Source: Sedimentisphaerales bacterium
GTDB taxonomy: Bacteria; Planctomycetota; Phycisphaerae; Sedimentisphaerales; SG8-4
Direction of reading: 5' to 3'
Length of the DNA: 13,770 nucleotides
Assembly (NCBI GenBank): GCA_016932895.1
Contig: JAFGCA010000788.1
Location: forward strand, 1 to 13,770
Of this stretch, positions 6,672 through 13,365 are shown one piece after another; positions within the stretch are counted from its first letter, which is position 1, and every line of letters begins with the position of its first letter. The position numbers were made by a program, and so were the translations under genes. The notes beneath the pieces are model-generated. The model was not told the origin of the DNA. It saw only the letters and a list, made by a program, of their open reading frames with translations, and searched no databases.

Positions 6672-7529
6672 ATGACAGACCAACCGCACAACCGACGCAA
6701 AGTTATCATCGCAGGGTCGTTGATCGTTGCGATCCTCACCGCAGTGGCGCCCTCATCGTCACCCGCCGGTCGGGACGAGCCCGTTCGGATCAGGCGACTT
6801 ACATCTGCCGACCATGTGAGTCTGTTCGTGGAGAACCGCAGCGCCTACGACGTGACGGTGACCTTGACGATCCGGGCCCACAACGTGGACGTGGTGAGAA
6901 TCGAGCCCGAAACCGAGACCTACGCCGGAAACTCAGAGACAGAGGCGGTTCGAATCTTGCCGGCCCAGGCGGGCAGGCGCTGGGACTACCGCTATCGCTT
7001 TACCTGGATAAAGGGGAATCTGCACGCCGAACACGACGCCGAGGCGCTTTACCGTCTGCCCTACGAATCGGGCCAGTCCCACCGGGTGACCCAGGGATAC
7101 CACGGCCGGCTGACGCACCAGGGGCAGGAGCAGTACGCGGTTGATTTCGCCATGAGAGAAGGGACGCCGGTGTGTGCGGCCCGCGACGGTGTGGTGGCGG
7201 ACCTCAAGGAGTCCTCCAAGGCCGGCGGGCCCCGAAAGAGCTACCGGGATTTGTCGAATTACGTGTCCATTGCCCATGCTGACGGGACTATCGGGGAATA
7301 CCATCATTTGCAGCACAGCAGCGTGCTCGTCGAGATCGGTCAGCGGGTCACGGCCGGGACGGTCCTCGCGCTCTCGGGCAACACCGGATACTCCACCCGG
7401 CCCCATCTGCATTTCGGAGTCTACTCCGCCGTCGACGGGACCCAACTGCAATCCCACCCCCTCGCCTTCGCCACCCGCCGCGGAACCGTCACCGATCCCG
7501 TCGAAGGAAAATCCTACACGGCCAAATGA
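6672..7529 (+). CDS. Exported M23 (LytM/lysostaphin-type) peptidase
   Basis: The 285-residue form begins MTDQPHNRRK followed by a hydrophobic segment (VIIAGSLIVAILTAVA), giving an ordinary signal peptide. An alternative ATG at 6621 would add 17 residues. Residues about 40-125 are a beta-rich domain of unknown role (VSLFVENRSAYDVTVTLTI). The M23 domain follows: H149 and D158 in THQGQEQYAVDF, GTPVCAARDGVV, a SNYVSIAHADG strand, a GEYHHL histidine, GNTGYSTRPHLHF with H245xH247, then a short tail. These are the zinc ligands and catalytic histidine of M23 metallopeptidases, which cut peptide cross-links of peptidoglycan; all appear present, so it is likely active. It is transcribed alone from the TATAAT promoter at 6553-6581, divergently from DUF1080. 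The long spacing within H-x8-D is usual for this 'AVDFAM' subfamily. Confidence 0.85.
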   Translation: MTDQPHNRRKVIIAGSLIVAILTAVAPSSSPAGRDEPVRIRRLTSADHVSLFVENRSAYDVTVTLTIRAHNVDVVRIEPETETYAGNSETEAVRILPAQAGRRWDYRYRFTWIKGNLHAEHDAEALYRLPYESGQSHRVTQGYHGRLTHQGQEQYAVDFAMREGTPVCAARDGVVADLKESSKAGGPRKSYRDLSNYVSIAHADGTIGEYHHLQHSSVLVEIGQRVTAGTVLALSGNTGYSTRPHLHFGVYSAVDGTQLQSHPLAFATRRGTVTDPVEGKSYTAK

Positions 7530-7648
7530 GGCTTGCGCATTGTTCTTCAGACCGATCTTTGCCTTGTCGCCCAGCTTCCCCTGAAAGCACTGAGCCATCC
7601 CTGACAGCAGAAAAACTCCAGTTTGGCGGTAGATTTGTCGAAACAACA

Positions 7649-7657
7649 TGGTAGAAT
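7649..7657 (+). promoter_or_regulatory. Possible extended -10 promoter for the DUF488 cassette
   Basis: TGG followed by TAGAAT (7649-7657) fits the extended -10 form TGnTANAAT. No good -35 is found 16-18 bases upstream. Transcription would start near 7664, too close to the ATG at 7670 for a ribosome-binding site. This favours the start at 7688. Confidence 0.35.
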
Positions 7658-7687
7658 ATCAGTGAGTTTATGTGTGCGGGTGTTCTT

Positions 7688-8128
7688 ATGTGTATTCAAT
7701 TGTTCACCATCGGATATGAGGGGAGAGACCTTCCGGTATTCCTCGATTGTCTCGATACAAACGAGATCAAGTGTCTTGTTGACGTGAGAGAGATTGCGTT
7801 CTCGCGCAAGAAAGGGTTTTCGAAGACGGCGTTATCCCAAGCTCTAAAGGCACGCGGGATTGAATACGTTCACATTAGGAATCTTGGCAGTCCGCGGCCT
7901 CTACGTGAGGAGTTGAAGTCGGGCGGTGATTATGGCAGGTTCTTCAGAGAGATGGATAAGTACCTGTCCGCGCAGGGAGAGGCCATTGAGCGGGCGTACG
8001 ACTGTGCCCGTCGCATGAGATCGTGCTTGATGTGCTATGAGAAACAAGCGGCGGCCTGTCACAGACGAGTGGTGGCGAGGAAGGTCAAAGAGCGCGACGG
8101 CAATGGACTGGAGGTGACACACCTGTAA
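7688..8128 (+). CDS. DUF488 family protein
   Basis: The 146-residue protein starts MCIQLFTIGYEGRDLPVFL, the usual DUF488 opening strand and turn. It continues with LVDVRE (D32, R34), a basic SRKKGFSKTAL segment, GIEYVHIRNLGSPRP, and a C-terminal CYEKQAAACHRR (C116, E118, C124-H125-R126), the conserved C-x-E...CHR signature. All key residues are present. The biochemical role of DUF488 is not established; the fixed Cys/His/Glu set suggests a metal- or thiol-dependent activity, which is inference. An in-frame ATG at 7670 would add six residues; 7688 is preferred because it matches family starts. Only 20 bases separate it from the next gene, so they are probably co-transcribed. Base composition is lower in GC than the flanking genes. 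Confidence 0.85.
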   Translation: MCIQLFTIGYEGRDLPVFLDCLDTNEIKCLVDVREIAFSRKKGFSKTALSQALKARGIEYVHIRNLGSPRPLREELKSGGDYGRFFREMDKYLSAQGEAIERAYDCARRMRSCLMCYEKQAAACHRRVVARKVKERDGNGLEVTHL

Positions 8129-8148
8129 GCCCAAATGAGAGGGAGAGG

Positions 8149-8916
8149 ATGGCACTGCAAACAAAGCAAGTACTCATCACTGTCAAAGCATATCCGAATC
8201 CGAGCAAGAAATACGGCGAGACCGTCTGTTGCGCGGGAATCGACCTCGACACGCGTTCTTGGATCAGACTGTATCCGATTCAGTTCAGGGATCTTGAATT
8301 CCCCAAGCGGTTCAGGAAGTATGACATCGTGCAAGTCAGATGCGAGAAAGCGGTACGAGACCGTCGGATTGAAAGCTATCGCGTCGATCAAGATAGTATC
8401 ACAGTTCTGGGTCATTTAGACACCAAACACCAGTGGCGAGCGAGAAGGGAGATTCTGCTCCCAACGGCAAGCTCATCCTTCTGTGCCATCGAGGCCATGG
8501 TTGCACGGGACGTCTCTCTCGGGATGTTCAAACCCTGCGAGATTGAATTCTCTTGGCAGGAAGCTGAGGTTGGTGACAAGGCACAGAGAGAAGCGTGCTA
8601 CGCCCAACTCTCTTTCTTTGACAAGCAGAAAAAGGCGATAGAAAAGGTCCCATTCGATTTCTACTATCACTTTCATTGTGCGGGCAACGACGATTGCTCC
8701 GGCCACCGGCTGAAGATCGTCGACTGGGAGATGGGCCAGCTCTACCGGAGACTGCGGGACGAACATATGCGGGAGAGGCTTCTTCTTGAGAAGATGCAGG
8801 AGCGATGGCTGCATCGGATGTGTGCGGACAGCAATGATGTTTACTTTTATGTGGGAAACATGCAGCGTTTTCGGGACCAGTTCCTGATTCTGGGGGTATT
8901 CTTTCCAAAGAAGTGA
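8149..8916 (+). CDS. Hypothetical protein paired with DUF488, resembling dual-OB (DuOB) proteins
   Basis: The 255-residue protein has no signal peptide and is probably cytoplasmic. Visible landmarks are an N-terminal strand pair with AYPNPSKKYGETVCCAGID (C27-C28) and WIRLYPIQFRDLEFP, which looks like a small beta-barrel. A second half carries FHCAGNDDCSGHRLKIVDWE (C177, C183, H186, D192-E194), a possible metal site, then a charged helix (about 198-222), and ends DVYFYVGNMQRF...FLILGVFFPKK. From memory this pattern fits a family described as dual OB-containing, reported beside DUF488 in predicted conflict systems; the link is unverified. GGGAG lies 4 bases before the ATG. It sits 20 bases after the DUF488 stop and is AT-richer than the surroundings. 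No enzymatic function is claimed. Confidence 0.75.
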   Translation: MALQTKQVLITVKAYPNPSKKYGETVCCAGIDLDTRSWIRLYPIQFRDLEFPKRFRKYDIVQVRCEKAVRDRRIESYRVDQDSITVLGHLDTKHQWRARREILLPTASSSFCAIEAMVARDVSLGMFKPCEIEFSWQEAEVGDKAQREACYAQLSFFDKQKKAIEKVPFDFYYHFHCAGNDDCSGHRLKIVDWEMGQLYRRLRDEHMRERLLLEKMQERWLHRMCADSNDVYFYVGNMQRFRDQFLILGVFFPKK

Positions 8917-8967
8917 CGCCAGTCACCTGCTGAGTTGGGCTGCCGTGACGGCCTACCCGGGCGAGTC

Positions 8968-9110
8968 GGCGAATTCAGAAGAACAGGATTGACGGAGGCG
9001 GGGATTCCTATATCCTTTCGAAGTCACGCTGCGGTTGGCGGAAGCCGCCCCCAGAGAGACATATTTTCTGGTGAATTCGTGTTTGCGGCCGCCGCGTTCG
9101 GGCCGGCAGG
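8968..9110 (+). repeat. Degenerate copy of the gcvT promoter and start region
   Basis: This block aligns with 11514-11661. From GGCGAATT through TTGACG (8968-8994) 22 of 27 bases agree, and the -10 words are TATCCT and TATTCT after identical 16-base spacers. Both then have TCACGCnGCnGTT, TTCTGG-n-GAATTCGT-n-TTTG, and CCGGC. In translation it retains SGEFVF...PAG as in the gcvT N-terminus, but the gcvT GTG start is replaced by GCC (about 9047-9049) and the frame stops at 9142-9144. The promoter hexamers (8989-8994, 9011-9016) may drive the 9161 gene. The copy seems to be a relic of duplication. Confidence 0.6.
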
Positions 9111-9160
9111 GACTGTGGCGGGGAGGCTGGCAGGGGAGGAGTAGAGGGGAATTGATTGGG

Positions 9161-11635
9161 ATGGGAATGATTGGGAGAATGACGGTGACAGGTTTTCGTA
9201 TGGTGGTGTTGTGGTCTCTGGTGTTTTCGGCGGGTATTTGTTTTGAGGGGAGTCTGGCCGGGGCGGGGCAGGGGGAATCGGCCCGGGTGGCGGTGTCCTG
9301 GTTTACGGATGCGAAGATCGAGGGGGCCGTTCGGCTTAAGGGGCCGTCGGAAGGCCTGCCTGTCACTGATGGGACGGAAGGGCAGGGCGTCGATCTGACA
9401 AGGGCCGTGCCCGTGGAGAATCCTCTGCTGCAGCGTGAAAGCGGGCAGATCAGCTTCTGGATCCAGCCGCACTGGGACGGAGGCGACGGCAAGCGGCACG
9501 TTCTGCTGCGAATCGGCGATCCGCAGGCCAACGGCTTGCTCGTTGAGAAGTCCGAGAGGAACATGCTGCGCTACGTCATGGCCGGCCCGAAGAAGGTCAC
9601 CGCGTCCCGCGTCGATGTCTCGCACTGGCGCAGCGGGCAGTGGCACCAGGTGACGGTCGCCTGGTTCAGCAAGGACGGGGAGCCGTACGGGTTGCCGCTG
9701 TTTCTCGATGAACACCTCCCCGGGCGGGGCGGTCCGGAACCGGTCGATGGTCCGGTGGCGGCCGGCAACACGTTCCTGGACCCGGGCCGCATGTCCGACC
9801 GGCGCCTGTGGATCGGCGATGAGACGGCCGACGCGACAATGGACGAGCTGATCGTGCGGGCCGAGATGGGCAACGTGTACCGCGACTACTACCGCACCGC
9901 TCCCTTTGCGAGGATGACGATCGATCACGCCCCGAACTACGCCCGGTCCGACCGGCGCGTGATTGCCGGGCACGCCAAGCAGTTCGGCCTCCGCGCCGAA
10001 ATTCGCGGACAGGAGCGAGCGATCACGGAGTTCACCCAACGCTACGGCCAATGGGGCGAGAACGACGCCAGGTCGCTGGTTCAATGGGAGACGTCGAATC
10101 CGGCCGTTGCCACCGTCGACAAGGACGGACTGGTCACCGGCCTGGCGTGTGGGCGGTGCCAACTGACCGCGACGTTTCGAGGTCTCAAGGCGGAGTACGA
10201 TTTGCATGTCATCTCCGCCGAGCAGGCGGACTTGACGGTCATGTACCTCTCGCGTCTGCCGCGCTATCGTTGCGATGCGGCCAAGAGCGCTCCCGCTCCC
10301 GGCGACCGCGTGCAGACCGTCGCCCACGTCGGGAACTATGGGTTCAAATCCGTGCCGGCCGGCACCGTCATCCAAATGGACCTGATCCCGGACGCTGACA
10401 AAGACTTTCGCCTGGATCCGGACGAGAAATCGATCTTCACGCAGACGAATACGATAGACCGAACGCTGGAGCCTTATCAGAGGGCGGAAATCCGCTTCGA
10501 TTGGGAGTGGACCAACGAGCCCGTGTGGGTCCGTGTCACCGCCGATCCGCGCGACGAGGTGGAAGAGTTCTGCCGGGTAAATAATACGCGGTACCACCTC
10601 AGCACCGCCCGCCCGACGCGCATCCGTCTCGACAGAGCCCTGGACCGGAAACTCCACAAGGAACGCACGATAAACCTGGTCGGCTCGTTCTGCTATTATG
10701 ACTACGCCCAGGTTCAGTTCGAGTGCCTCGACGGGATGCTGCGGGATGCGGTCTATCCCACGACCAGCCCGATTGGCGTGGAGGACTCTCATACGATCGA
10801 CGGCGTCTACGAATTCGAAGCAGAAAATGACGAGGGCTGGAAGGCGTTTGACGAAGAAGCGGCGTACTATCCGTCTTTTCACGTGCACCTGGAAACGATT
10901 CTCATGGCGCAGAATTCCGGCGCCCTGCACGAAGGCGGGCACAACGTGTTCAAGCTTCCGGACCTCTACGGCTATCACACCGGCGATGTCCTGCTGCGGG
11001 ACGAGACGGGGCGTTTGTATACGGAGACACCGCTGCTGCCGAAGAGCCGGTTGCTCGGTCCGGCCGCCTGCGGCCCGTATTACAGCAGCTTCATGGACTA
11101 TTGTCATCTGTGGCTGCATCCGGCCAATGCCGGCAAGATGCAGTATTTCGGGGGCTACGGCGCCGAAGAACGCTTCTGGGGAGCGCAGGGTCGTCTGATA
11201 GCGACGCGGAGAAACCTCCTGCAGATCTTCGACCGGCAGGACGGCCCGCTGGCTAACGCGGCGGTGTACGTGTACCATGTCACGCACGCGCAGGAGCAGC
11301 GGAGGATCGTCGACCCGCCCAAGTTCGTCGGCCACACCGACCGGGACGGCCAGTTCGTTTTCCCCGGCCGCACCGACCGTCACTGGGACGACCCCCGCAC
11401 CGATCAGGTGGAAGGCAGCATCCCCGTCTGGAATCCCTTCGGACGTCCACCATCGCCAAGCTGGCGCTTGACGCTGCCACGCGCGTGCCAGGGTGTTTTC
11501 ACTGACACGGGGCGGCGAATTGGGAAGAAGGGGGTTGACGGGTCCCTGGTTTTGCCTATTCTGTTAGATTTCACGCCGCAGTTAAAAGGAGTTGGCCGTG
11601 CAGGGAAGTACATCTTCTGGAGAATTCGTTTTTGA
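9161..11635 (+). CDS. Secreted multidomain zinc metallopeptidase-like protein, 3' end altered
   Basis: The 824-residue frame opens with a signal peptide (hydrophobic MVVLWSLVFSAGICF). Domains in order: a laminin-G/concanavalin-like region (about 75-245; SGQISFWIQPHWDG, ISDRRLWIG-type ending); a Big_2-like Ig domain (about 264-350; WETSNPAVATVDKDGLVTGL); a CARDB-like domain (about 352-484); and a peptidase-like region holding HEGGHNVFKLPDLYGYH (H590, E591, H594, D601). The HExxH plus downstream PDLY resembles M6/gametolysin-type zinc peptidases. An Ig-like segment (VGHTDRDGQFVFPG) then begins but is cut short near residue 761. From there the codons come from the REP-like repeat (11445-11508), and the frame runs on through the gcvT promoter to stop 38 bases inside gcvT. 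The native C-terminus is therefore probably lost. The start at 9161 follows AGGGGA ten bases away; ATGs at 9167 and 9179 are alternatives. The substrate is unknown. Confidence 0.75.
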   Translation: MGMIGRMTVTGFRMVVLWSLVFSAGICFEGSLAGAGQGESARVAVSWFTDAKIEGAVRLKGPSEGLPVTDGTEGQGVDLTRAVPVENPLLQRESGQISFWIQPHWDGGDGKRHVLLRIGDPQANGLLVEKSERNMLRYVMAGPKKVTASRVDVSHWRSGQWHQVTVAWFSKDGEPYGLPLFLDEHLPGRGGPEPVDGPVAAGNTFLDPGRMSDRRLWIGDETADATMDELIVRAEMGNVYRDYYRTAPFARMTIDHAPNYARSDRRVIAGHAKQFGLRAEIRGQERAITEFTQRYGQWGENDARSLVQWETSNPAVATVDKDGLVTGLACGRCQLTATFRGLKAEYDLHVISAEQADLTVMYLSRLPRYRCDAAKSAPAPGDRVQTVAHVGNYGFKSVPAGTVIQMDLIPDADKDFRLDPDEKSIFTQTNTIDRTLEPYQRAEIRFDWEWTNEPVWVRVTADPRDEVEEFCRVNNTRYHLSTARPTRIRLDRALDRKLHKERTINLVGSFCYYDYAQVQFECLDGMLRDAVYPTTSPIGVEDSHTIDGVYEFEAENDEGWKAFDEEAAYYPSFHVHLETILMAQNSGALHEGGHNVFKLPDLYGYHTGDVLLRDETGRLYTETPLLPKSRLLGPAACGPYYSSFMDYCHLWLHPANAGKMQYFGGYGAEERFWGAQGRLIATRRNLLQIFDRQDGPLANAAVYVYHVTHAQEQRRIVDPPKFVGHTDRDGQFVFPGRTDRHWDDPRTDQVEGSIPVWNPFGRPPSPSWRLTLPRACQGVFTDTGRRIGKKGVDGSLVLPILLDFTPQLKGVGRAGKYIFWRIRF
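11445..11508 (-). repeat. Second copy of the ~64-bp REP-like repeat, inside a coding 3' end
   Basis: It aligns without gaps to 374-437 (55 of 64 bases by eye). Read on the minus strand it has the GTGG foot and a CGTCAAGC/GCTTGGCG hairpin (11457-11474 zone). The inner loop reads GCCA where the first copy has GGCA. It supplies codons for RPPSPSWRLTLPRACQGVF at the end of the preceding open frame and lies just upstream of the gcvT promoter. No inverted partner was found next to it. Confidence 0.65.
11535..11562 (+). promoter_or_regulatory. Promoter of the gcv operon
   Basis: TTGACG (11535-11540), 16-base spacer, TATTCT (11557-11562), each 5/6 or 4-5/6 to consensus. Transcription would begin near 11569, leaving only about 29 bases before the GTG, too short for a glycine riboswitch. 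The same arrangement recurs at 8989-9016. Confidence 0.5.
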
Positions 11636-12896
11636 GGCCCCTGAGTCCGAACCGGCCGGCAGCGTGCTCTACGAGGAGCATTTGAAGCTCACGAGCAAGT
11701 CGCGCTTGAGTGGGTTTGCGGGCTATCTGATGCCGCTGTGGTATTCTTCGATTGCCGCCGAGCACGAGGCGGTCCGCGCGCGGGCCGGGCTTTTCGATTG
11801 CACGCACATGGGGGCGCTGGAGGTCTCGGGCGCCGATGCGGCCGGGTTTCTCAATCTTCTCGCCACCAACGATATCGAGAGGCTGAAGGTCGGCCGGGCC
11901 CAGTACAGCTATATCCTCGACGCCGCCGGCAAGGTCCTGGACGACATCATCGTGTATCGCCGAAGCGAGGACAACTTCATGGTCGTCGTCAACGCGGCCA
12001 ACGAGCCCAAGATCAAGTGCTATCTCAGCGAGCTGCGCGCCGGTCGGGCGGTCGTCGATGCGGCCGATCCCGGCGCCGCAGCGCGGCTGACGAGCCTGCG
12101 TCCCACGATCCGGGACATGCGGGACGCGGACGCCGGCGGTGACTGTCGCGTCGATATCGCATTGCAGGGCCCTGCGTCCGTGGACGTCCTGGCCAGGCTG
12201 ATCGACGATCCAGCCGCCGGCGAGGGCCTGCCCGGCCTCAGGAGTTTTGCCCTGATCGAGACGCCGGTCGGCGGTATCGACTGCATCGTCTCGACCACCG
12301 GATACACCGGGGCCCAAGCGAGCTTTGAGCTGTTCGTTCATCCGGCGCAGGCGGCGGACCTGTGGAATCTTATCCTGGAGGCCGGCCGGCCGCTGGGCCT
12401 GCTGCCCTGCGGGCTGGGGGCGCGGGACAGCCTGCGGATCGAAGCGGGCCTGCCGCTCTACGGGCACGAGCTGGACGGCAAGTTCGGAATCTCCCCGTTC
12501 GAGGCCGGCTACGGCTGGGCGGTCAAGCTCCAGAAGGAGTTCTTCATCGGCAAGGCCGCCATGGAGCGCATCGCCGGGACGTACGAGATGCAGGTGGCCC
12601 GGATTCAGTTGCCCGGGACAAGAGGGATTCGTCCCGTCCGGCTCGACGATCCGGTGCTGGACGAGCAGGGCGTTTGCATCGGGTGGGTGCTGAGCAACGC
12701 CAAGGCCGGGGAAAACCAGTATGCACTGGCGTACGTAGACAAGAGTGCCGCCCGGGAAGGAAACAGCCTGGGCGTTTATTATCTGGCCCGCAGCGCGAGC
12801 CAGGTTCAGCAGGGACGAAAGCAGAATATTGAGAAGGGGCAAACGGCCGAGGCCGACCTGACGGGCACGGTGGCCAGCCGGTTTGCCAGGTTTTAG
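11598..12896 (+). CDS. gcvT: Glycine cleavage system T protein (aminomethyltransferase), divergent
   Basis: The 432-residue product follows the GcvT plan: LYEEHLKL, then a GYLMPLWYSS-like segment, LFDCTHMGALEVSGADA, LLATNDIERL, GKVLDDIIVYR (D115/D116, including the catalytic Asp region), VVVNAAN, CGLGARDSLRIEAGLPLYGHELDG, and a C-terminal barrel (GIRPVRLDD...). It transfers the methylene group from the lipoyl-bound aminomethyl on H protein to tetrahydrofolate, releasing ammonia. Oddities: a ~22-residue N-terminal extension with SGEFVF; GYTGAQASFE (235-244) where TGYTGEdGfE is usual; SNAKAGENQ (366-374) where a TSG.fSP motif is usual; and a C-terminal tail. It is longer than the ~365 residues typical of the family. 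GTG at 11598 is chosen because AAGGAG (11586-11591) lies six bases before it. It is 14 bases from gcvH, in one operon. Confidence 0.88.
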   Translation: MQGSTSSGEFVFEAPESEPAGSVLYEEHLKLTSKSRLSGFAGYLMPLWYSSIAAEHEAVRARAGLFDCTHMGALEVSGADAAGFLNLLATNDIERLKVGRAQYSYILDAAGKVLDDIIVYRRSEDNFMVVVNAANEPKIKCYLSELRAGRAVVDAADPGAAARLTSLRPTIRDMRDADAGGDCRVDIALQGPASVDVLARLIDDPAAGEGLPGLRSFALIETPVGGIDCIVSTTGYTGAQASFELFVHPAQAADLWNLILEAGRPLGLLPCGLGARDSLRIEAGLPLYGHELDGKFGISPFEAGYGWAVKLQKEFFIGKAAMERIAGTYEMQVARIQLPGTRGIRPVRLDDPVLDEQGVCIGWVLSNAKAGENQYALAYVDKSAAREGNSLGVYYLARSASQVQQGRKQNIEKGQTAEADLTGTVASRFARF

Positions 12897-12910
12897 ATGG
12901 AGGCAGTTGC

Positions 12911-13291
12911 ATGGTAGTCGAGGGATTGCTGTATACCAAAGACCACGAGTGGGCGAAAGTCGAAGGCGACACGGTCACCATGGGCATCACGGATTACGCG
13001 CAGGAGCAGTTGGGCGAGATCGTTTTCGTGGAGCTGCCGGAGGTCGGCAAGGAGTTCGACGCTCACAAGGAGATCAGCGTGGTCGAAAGCTCCAAGGCCG
13101 CCGGCGACGTCTACTGTCCGGCTGCCGGGCGGGTCAGCGCGGTCAACGAAGAGCTCACCACCCGGCCCGAGCTGGTCAACGAGGACTGCTATAACACCGG
13201 CTGGATCTGCAAGCTGACAGTCACCGACGCGGCCGCGCTCGATGACCTGATGGATGTCACGAAATACGAAGAATACCTCAAGACGCTGTAG
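12911..13291 (+). CDS. gcvH: Glycine cleavage system H protein (lipoyl carrier)
   Basis: The 126-residue protein has standard GcvH length and landmarks: [39 protein letters not shown], and the lipoylation loop [14 protein letters not shown] with K62 as the lipoyl-lysine. [21 protein letters not shown] and a C-terminal YEEYLKTL helix follow. It shuttles the aminomethyl intermediate from P protein to T protein and the reduced lipoate to L protein in the cytoplasm. GGAGG (12899-12903) lies seven bases before the ATG, and the gene begins 14 bases after the gcvT stop, so translation is likely coupled. The cysteine after DVY (usually Ala) is a minor variation. Confidence 0.96.
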   Translation: MVVEGLLYTKDHEWAKVEGDTVTMGITDYAQEQLGEIVFVELPEVGKEFDAHKEISVVESSKAAGDVYCPAAGRVSAVNEELTTRPELVNEDCYNTGWICKLTVTDAAALDDLMDVTKYEEYLKTL

Positions 13292-13365
13292 AGGCGGGCG
13301 TCGACGGCGCGAGCGAAGTCGTTTCGTTTCGGCGCGGGCGCAACGCCGCCGGGGAAGGTTGGGCT

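Noticed and set aside
7530..7648. Minus-strand coding remnant in the gap before DUF488
   Set aside because: A short open stretch exists, but it only continues as antisense to the M23 gene and resembles no family I recognise.
8935..9144. Small 69-codon plus-strand gene containing SGEFVF
   Set aside because: A promoter-like block lies within it and the part matching gcvT lacks a start; it is better explained as a relic of the duplicated gcvT start.
9008..11383. 791-codon open frame on the minus strand
   Set aside because: It is an antisense shadow of the metallopeptidase gene, whose plus-strand protein has recognisable domains, a signal peptide and HExxH; the shadow has none.
11509..11597. 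Glycine riboswitch before gcvT
   Set aside because: Looked for because gcv operons often have one. The predicted leader is only about 29 bases and no glycine-aptamer core is visible upstream.
11571..12842. 423-codon open frame on the minus strand
   Set aside because: Antisense to gcvT, which has clear family motifs and operon context; GC-rich third positions keep such frames open.
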